NCBI RefSeq assembly: GCF_003369915.1
Contig: NC_046673.1
Span: 1,658,001-1,722,000, forward strand
DNA length: 64,000 bases
DNA from: Drosophila miranda
Taxonomy: Eukaryota > Arthropoda > Insecta > Diptera > Drosophilidae
Direction of reading: 5' to 3'
Of this stretch, positions 57,264 to 64,000 are shown one piece after another. The stretch's first letter is position 1, and the number at the start of each line of letters is the position of its first letter. Position numbers and translations under genes: made by a program. The notes below the pieces were generated by a model. It worked only from the letters and a program-made list of their open reading frames with translations. It had not been told where the DNA came from and did not search any database.

Positions 57264-60200
57264 GTGAGTTGAAGCAAAGTTCTCTAAATTCCTACATGCA
57301 ACCGCTGCCCAAGCTGCCTGAACAGCCGCACAGTGGCGAAATGAAATTAGTTTAATTGTTCAATTTTGAACACAACGATTAGACGACCCCAAGCAGATAA
57401 AACCCAAACTAAAACCCTCGACACGAGGCAGCGAGCACGCACCTGGCGATGATAATGAGGTTCGCTCCCAATGGGGGCTGCGACTCGAGGCGGGAGCGGG
57501 AGCAGTCCCCACTTAGCGGGGGAGAGCCCAAAAAGAGCAGAGCGCTAAGCTAATGTTTTCGTTAATTTAAGAATAATTATAGAAATCCCTCCTTCAGACA
57601 TTGGACCACTCTTTAATCTGTTCAATATATGGTGTACATATATTAATAAGGAAGTCTTGTGGAGGTTGAAGCATATCACATCGACTTAATCGATAGCACA
57701 AATCATTACTGTTATTCTGTTATTCGAATTCTTTTAGACATGTTCCATATTCTGGGTTCCTTTATCGGAGAAGCATCATGAACCGGAAACACGTAATGAT
57801 TTTGCTATTATCGCTGTGCCAATCGGATGCTTGACGATTTAATCGATATAGTTTTGCAAAGGAGAAACTACCGATCGTATACTCTGCTCGCCCTGTGTCC
57901 CATAGGCCACATCACTTAGATCCAACTCCCAACTCCCTAGAAATATGTACCTACACATTCGTATGTACATATGTACTTCATCTTTCATGGATTTCAATAG
58001 AGCGGAAATGCTGATTGGTCGCTTGGCTGGTTGGGTCAGTGGGGTTGTGGGGCGTTGGGCGTTGGGTGGTGGGGCGTTGGGGAAAAATTCTGTTGCTGGG
58101 GGTGGATGGGTGGTTGGGTGGTTGGGTGGTTGGGTAGTTGGAGAGATACTCCGGTTTTTTTTGTATTGTTTTTTTTTTCGGACACGTCAACCGTCAAAAC
58201 TGAAACCAAAACCAAATCGAGTTCCATTTGATAAACGCGGTTTGTTACGCTTGGTCAAACTGTGTCAAATGTGTCCCAGCTGCACTTGTTCCGCTCCCTC
58301 TGGTCCCGTGTTCCTTTGCCTCTCAACTGCCATAATTAGCGGGGAGAGAGGGGCAGGAACGGGCTGGAGTGGGAGGGCATCTGGGCAAGGTAAAATTTGT
58401 CCATTGGCTACGCCCGTTAGCCATACCTGTCCGGACGATGGTGCGGTCTCCGATGTGTCCGATTTCTCCCTCATTACATTGTTTTTTTTTCCTGATAGCT
58501 TGCCACCATACTGTATAGATTCGACATGCCAAATATTTGTGTATATATTGCCATATGTACACATCTATATCGAATGACAGGCTGACAGGGTGCTAATGAG
58601 AGGCGGGTGGGGGACCTGGCATAAAACTGGAGAAACTTTCAGAAGAACAACTTCGGTGGATTTGATCTTTCTTAAGAGTATCCCCCAGAAATCCAGAAAA
58701 ACCCAATAACGGATCCATATATTGGTGGAACCTGGCTTCGAGGTCCAACCTACTTGTGATTGTAATTGCTCCATCCAACTGTGCCACATATCACTCAGAG
58801 CTAAGGCAAAACGACGACTCTTGGGGGCCCTGTGGGAAGGGAAGGTGGCAAGAACGGCAGAGGAATGGTTTCGGATCGAACGATCTGTGTATAAATAATA
58901 AACAAATGTTTTTGTTAGTCATCCGATCGTGTTTGGCTTGCGCTGAAACCCCAATCCTAATCCATAGCCAACGCATTGAGTCTTTCATCTCCGTTACTCC
59001 TGCCGTTCAAGTGCCCTTCTGTTGCCGTTCTGATGAAGCACTATTATCGTTGCTTACTAATCAAATTTATCTGGGTTTCGGATGTCATGTACTTGCGTAT
59101 TGCCTTCATTGAGTTTGTCCCCTTGCTACTCATCTTTATTGTGGTCGTATTGTCTTCTTGTAGGCTCTCCGCTCCTTGGAGCTCTTCGAATGCACATATG
59201 GTTCTGCTTCTGTTTGCATTGAATATCGCAGGCAGTCATCATATTACTTTTTTCTGGGCTTCTATTCATTCAACACCAAGATTTGTTTATGGTTTATCTA
59301 AATGTCTAAATGTTTATGTCATATCTGGACTCCATCGGACTCCATTTCCTTTCCCTTGGTCTTCTTTTCATTCAATACCGGCGGAATCATTCATGATTCG
59401 GCTGCCCTAGATGCCCATGGATCTACTTACGTGTACATACATACAAATGTACATACATATACACTCGTATATTTATTATTAATGTAGGTACATTTTTGTA
59501 TTTAATAATCGCGGTAACAATCGTCGAGACCTCCACTTATGGTCAGCAAAATCATTCAGCTATGATGAATGCTATAATGCACTCATCAAATGTTTCTGCT
59601 GGCTGCTGCTGCTGCTTCTGGTGCTGGCTGCTCACCTGAGCACGAATGAAAATGACAATTTGTTGTTGCTGCTGTTGTTGCCACCCACGCCACCCATCGC
59701 CTCCCACCATCCGTCCCACTGGGCCCACTGGGCTCACTGGGCGGAATTCCCACCAAACAACTGACCCACGGCCAATGAGAAGTCAAACGTTGCATGTCGC
59801 TAAGTGCAGCTAGAGTTGTCTCTAACTCTGCTGCTGTCAGAGGAGACCTGCAATTACTATACCCCGGACGCGTAGACCGGAAGAGTTGTTGTGTTTGTTC
59901 GAGTGTATGCCACAAGTAGGAGGCGCCCCTACCTACCACATGCTCATAGAACACATATGTTTAAGATAAGATGTAGTTTAATAAGATGTCATCAAGGTAT
60001 ATCTATTGTCCACACGATCGGGTAAATGTTTGTAATGCCGTCTCTTTTCCTCCGGTTTGCAGTGCGAGTATCGTACGGATTGATCTTATCTCAAGGGACC
60101 TTTAACAGGTCCAAGTGAGCTGAAGAAGGCTCGTCCCCTCTCGCCTGCTACCGCCATAGCCTAACCTAGAACTTATAATGTTCATTTGAGTTTATATCCG

Positions 60201-60922
60201 AGTCTGAGTACCAGGTATCTCCCTGGCGCAACACCATGATCGAGTGCTGCTCTTGGTTGTTATATGTGACTGTGGCTGCCTCTGATGACTGACATTGTAC
60301 GGCTGCCGTACGTTTCTATAAACAATCAGCGAAGCGAGCGGACAATTTTCACTAACTGCCAGAAGCTCCAGCAACAGCAACAGCAACAGCAGCAGCAGTC
60401 GCACCATGGAAAATGGAAAATGCCAAATGAAAAGCTGCAACAACAATGAGAGAGAGAGAGAACGTGGACAGATCTGAAAACGAATCTTGGTCAAAATCAA
60501 TTTTTTACCCTGTGAACGGGGACAGAGATAGATGCACAGCCACAAGGACAGAGAAGGAGAAGTAGAAAGAGAAAGAAACAGTCACACACATAACTCAACT
60601 CACAGATGGCGCTGCTGCTGTTCTCTCCACGTGCACTTCCACATCCACAACCATTTCCGTTTCCATTTAGATTCGCGTGTTTCCAATGAGCTCCGCTCAC
60701 TTTAAGGCCCAAATGCGGCTCGGGAAGGGGCTAAGGCAGAATTGGGCTGGTGGCTTACTGGTTGGGTGCATGTGGTTTTGGCTCCATAACCGATTCTCTA
60801 CTCATTTGGGCTCTGCCTGGGATGCAGCTGCTGTTCGAGCAGCTTCTCTCTGTCACTCTCTCTCTCTCTCTCTCTCTCTCGCTCTCTCGCTCTCTCTTTA
60901 AGTTGCTCAATTTGCCTCTCGT
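57264..60922. other. No confident gene; low-complexity sequence
   Basis: Contains a small GC-rich frame at 57449-57553 (MIMRFAPNGGCDSRREREQS..., 34 codons), a G-rich GGTTGGGTGGTTGGGT minisatellite (58,040-58,140), TACATA repeats (59,430-59,460), CTG/TTG runs (59,598-59,680) and a (CT)n tract (60,855-60,898). None of the long frames here has support as a gene. Confidence 0.5.
60855..60898. repeat. (CT)n dinucleotide repeat
   Basis: CTCTCT run of about 40 bp with GCTCTCTC interruptions, immediately downstream of the terminal exon on the minus strand. Confidence 0.95.
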
Positions 60923-61057
60923 TTAGCCTTCGTATGTAATTGCATTTGTTTGGAACACCTCCTCCTCTGAGAGTTTCACGCACAAGTACTGGTAGATGCA
61001 CATGCTGACAGAGGCGACAGAGGCGGTCACTTCCAGGGGGATTTCGAAGAATCTGAG
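60923..61057 (-). CDS. Isolated terminal exon of an unidentified membrane protein
   Basis: A pyrimidine-rich acceptor (CTTTCTTTCTTCCCCAAG) on the minus strand is followed by 44 codons and a TAA: LRFFEIPLEVTASVASVSMC...QYLCVKLSEEEVFQTNAITY. It contains one hydrophobic segment and a conserved-looking acidic tail, with codon bias better than its surroundings. No upstream exon was found between 61,058 and the window end, so the rest should lie beyond 64,000. I do not recognise the family. Confidence 0.5.
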   Translation of the reverse strand, partial: LRFFEIPLEVTASVASVSMCIYQYLCVKLSEEEVFQTNAITYEG

Positions 61058-61593
61058 CTTGGGGAAGAAAGAAAGGGGAACTGTGAAATGAATGTCGTAG
61101 AATGCGAGTAATGAATAATAATAACAAAAAGTTACAAATTGGAGCAATAAATTAAGTAGGACCCAATCAAAGAGTTCGAAAAATTGAAGCAGTGGGAAGG
61201 GTGTGGAACACTGTGTTTCAAATATTAAATATATGAAAATAAGGGATTAATGTATGACTGATCACAGGTGTCACAGAATGCTTGAGAAGGCGTTGTAAAA
61301 GAGCGAAGCGTTGAATTTTTAATCATTAGAAATCCTGTTTGACGGTGAATTTTCGTGTATCATTTTTAAGTAAATCTCTTATCTGTATCCTGTATGTAAC
61401 TCCAATTAATTGATGGCATCATCTTTTTTTAAGGCATTTCGATATGTCGAAATAAAACGTATTAGTAAAGCAGTGATCGATAACGATGAGTGATCAATCG
61501 AGTTAACTATCGGAAAAATGAAATCAGAACCGCGACATGTCAAAAAAAGGAACAGAAATGGAAGTTGGATATTTCAATACATACAAGTATCTA

Positions 61594-62518
61594 CAGGGTG
61601 CACCATCTCTTGTGTTGGCATGTAACATTGAAACATTGAATAACTTTGACAATTGTGAACCGACTGACTTGAGTAGACCAGTGTTGGAAACGTCAATTCA
61701 GCAAAATTGTAACCATGGATCGCTTTGCACTGTGGGGTTTTAAAAAGCTAAGTTAACGCCTGATCAGGGCAAAGCTTCGTGGCGAAATCATCGCTATGAT
61801 GATCGAAAAGTGATTAAAAACGCATCAAAAAGGGAACATTTGTTTGTGTCCGATAAAGGCCACTTAACTGATGTTGTTTTCAAAAGCAAGTCTGAAGGCT
61901 AAAAATATTTGAAAAAATTCATATTCAAATGTGCTCAGCGCACAGTGATCGTAGTCTGATACAATAGTGCCGATTAGTAAAGACTTTTACGCCTAAATTC
62001 AAGGATCATGATTCACTGCTTTTGGCTTGTATCGATAGCCGACATATCGATAAGAATAAGAAGAAGAGGAATACCGTAAACAAATCCACATTAGTAAGAA
62101 ATTTATGAATTTCGCTCAATACTTTGGTTTTATGGAAGAAGTGTTGCAAATCTGTACTTTCTGTACAGTTTATCGCCATCTGAGCCATCCACTCCGTTCA
62201 CCTCCATTCCCTCCAAATTGTTTGGTGTGTGGTGCTGGGCGTCCAGATTTTATATTCCGCTGTTAAAAATTGTATTTGCCAGAACATAATACATATTGGA
62301 TTTTTGATTTATAATTTGGGTTTGAGCTAAAAATACCTGCACTTGGTTTCCACTTTCCTAAAGTATAAGCAAACAGCTGTCTGTGCCAGCTGTTTGTCGC
62401 GGTACTAAGCTATGCATCATATATATGTAGGTGTTCACCTGAACTCAAAACCTGATGGATACGCGATACTTCGATGAGCGCTGTGTGACACAAACGACAC
62501 AAGAAATGGAGCACCCTG
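61594..62518. mobile_element. 0.93-kb non-autonomous element with terminal inverted repeats
   Basis: TACAGGGTGCACCATCTCTT (61592-61611, identity continuing to 61615) is repeated in inverse at 62497-62520 with 2 mismatches in 24 bp; the outermost TA on each side could be the target duplication of a mariner-type element. The interior (925 bp) has no intact transposase; short frames at 61537-61743 and near 62,130-62,207 (minus) may be relics. Two ATCGATA sites lie near 62,030-62,052. Confidence 0.5.
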
Positions 62519-63938
62519 TACGGAAACGATGAAATTATCCATGAAATGGCAACAGATGAAGAAAAGTTGTGGCAAATGAAGGCTTATGGTCAGCAATGGT
62601 GGAGACTTTGAATCTGGAGTCCCAGACTGCAATAAACACACCAAAAAAATACTTAAGCCCCTTTTAGATTCTGGAACAGAGTAATATGAGATGGAAAAAT
62701 GCCAGTAAACATATGATATTCCAAACCGCATTTTCAATATGCTAATAGTGCGGAATATAAAAGCTGGACTGGGGTCTTTTCGGTGGAAAACTTCAATGCG
62801 GCTTTTCGCGTGAATGGTTGAAATATGAACTAGCCTTCATTAGAAGCCTTCTATGGAATCCCGGTGTGTTTTTTTGTGCTCTCCATGGACTAGGAGCACC
62901 ATAAGGAGGATTCATGCAGTTTTTTTAGCTGCATTCCAATTCCACCCCCCTAACCAGCACCTGTGAATTCAGTTTAGATATCCATTGGCCAGAATCAGAA
63001 TTGTCACGCAATCTGCTTTGAAAATTCGAACTTGTCGTTTTTTTTGCATGCATTCTTTCGGTTGATTTACACCGAAGGTTGGCGGATCTGCTACCCCCCT
63101 GTCGGCTGTTTCAATTGCAGCTCTAACTCTTTGTCTAACACTTTTTCATGCCGTTTTGTCTCTTTGTTTTTGCTTGTGCTTCACATAGCCTTCCTCTCGG
63201 CCACGTTTGGAAACTGCTTATGGCTCTGGGTCGACTGTCTGTTGGTCTGTCTGTCTGTCTGTCTGTTTTGGCAATTACGCAGTGCCATCCCCTACACCCT
63301 CCTGAAACGATGTTCCCCCTGCAAATTTTCTCCTCCTTCTTGGCCGACTGCAAACAAATGCTAATAAGCATTAAATTATGAAAAGATTTTGTTCGTTTGC
63401 AGGCCAGTCAGGCCATAAATGACGAAATTTAAGCGGCCATATATTTATAGCCCAGACTTTTTGCACTGGAAAACTGAGTGCTAACAACCCGGGGTAGCGC
63501 AGGGGCAGGTGCGGGGGCGGGGGCAGGGCCAGGGTGCAACGCAGCCAGAGCAGCGCTGTCGAAGGGGGGAGGGGGCGGCGGAGGAAAGTGCTGCGTTTTG
63601 GCCATTTTTATTGGCAAGTCGCGCAGTTGCATAAACATGGCCAACGAGGCAGCCGACGACGACGGCGAATGGAAAATGTTCGAGTATGTTCGAGCTGTGG
63701 CAACACTGACGTTCTGCTCGAACTCGTATTCGTACTCGTACTCGTACTATGCTGAAGATCTCTCAGCTTAAAAAAAGCTTTACAGAAGAAACCGCACAAG
63801 AAACTGCTAGTCGAAAATATCAATTATGTACATATTGGATATATTTTCCAGCATTCTACGAAGATATGTATTGTAATATTAGTTTTGATATTCATTTCAG
63901 TCTGAATAAGTGCAGATGTACATTTGTTCGATCATCAT

Positions 63939-64000
63939 TTACAGCAGGAAAGACACATCCATCTGGCGTTCCGTCTGTTCCTGGTGTTTCAGTCCAAAAG
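63939..64000 (-). CDS. Possible C-terminal end of a gene continuing beyond the window
   Basis: At the extreme right edge one minus-strand frame reads FGLKHQEQTERQMDVSFLL and a TAA stop at 63939-63941. The composition is plausible for protein, but only 20 codons are available and a second frame is also open, so support is weak. Confidence 0.2.
   Translation of the reverse strand, partial: FGLKHQEQTERQMDVSFLL

Larger units (their letters stand above)
61058..64000. other. Noncoding or intronic; one TIR element and simple repeats
   Basis: If the terminal exon at 60,923 is real, this is its long upstream intron. It holds the 61,594-62,518 inverted-repeat element, a (GTCT)n run (63,239-63,265), a GGGGCAGG-rich minisatellite (63,497-63,535) and (TCGTAC)n-like repeats (63,722-63,750). 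Confidence 0.45.

Noticed and set aside
57945..58577. 210-codon plus-strand frame
   Set aside because: It runs through a GGTTGGG minisatellite and T-rich DNA; composition is low-complexity Gly/Trp/Val and no homology or splice support was seen.
63239..63265. Possible CRISPR-like or other spaced repeat
   Set aside because: It is a plain (GTCT)n microsatellite without spacers; no CRISPR array is expected or seen in this animal DNA.
63478..63771. 97-codon plus-strand frame with Gly/Ala start and Tyr-Ser repeats
   Set aside because: Explained by a G-rich minisatellite and a (TCGTAC)-type repeat; no homology.

Overview
The window is insect DNA from a Drosophila genome. It has short 59-91 nt introns with fly-type splice sites, DRE (TATCGATA) and Motif-1 promoter elements, dense CA/GA/CAG microsatellites, and proteins that read like fly genes: Grip128, maternal haploid/Spartan, Alg14, Gmap, ebi. 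DINE-1/INE-1-like core repeats and several Tc1-type elements suggest the obscura group, but the species is inference. From memory, several of the recognised genes are X-linked in D. melanogaster, so this is probably Muller element A.

Layout. 1-13.6 kb: gene-poor, with simple repeats and transposon remnants (a Tc1-like right end at 1-820, non-LTR and gag fragments, a 1.3-kb TIR element at 10.4-11.7 kb). 13.6-17.0 kb: a Golgi PAP phosphatase (IMPAD1/BPNT2 type) followed by a putative zinc metallopeptidase. 17.0-23.4 kb: repeats around an orphan, low-complexity protein gene (19.1-20.5 kb). 23.4-25.0 kb: a glycolipid transfer protein gene and a convergent TMEM17-like ciliary gene. 25.57-35.87 kb: a tandem duplication of a ~5.15-kb unit, each copy holding a complete Grip128 (gamma-tubulin complex) and a divergently transcribed Alg14. 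35.96-38.4 kb: Spartan protease on the minus strand, backed by an I-clade retrotransposon tail. 40.2-43.35 kb: an unrecognised W/Q/H-rich protein gene whose first and last small exons were found by splice-phase matching. 43.68-49.34 kb: an RSRC2/SMAP-domain arginine-serine protein with a dead Tc1 element in its third intron. 49.8-50.2 kb: the first two exons of the golgin Gmap, with no continuation visible. 53.2-54.9 kb: an intronless ebi/TBL1 paralogue. 55-64 kb: mostly noncoding, with a GATA-rich TATA promoter, an isolated terminal exon on the minus strand and a 0.93-kb TIR element.

The genes are housekeeping types (Golgi and lipid handling, microtubule nucleation, DNA-protein crosslink repair, splicing) and do not form one pathway. 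The most notable features are the recent Grip128-Alg14 tandem duplication with an apparently identical centre, the Gmap head separated from its body, the intronless ebi copy, and two fast-evolving orphan genes. All coordinates come from reading by eye; no alignment or database search was run.
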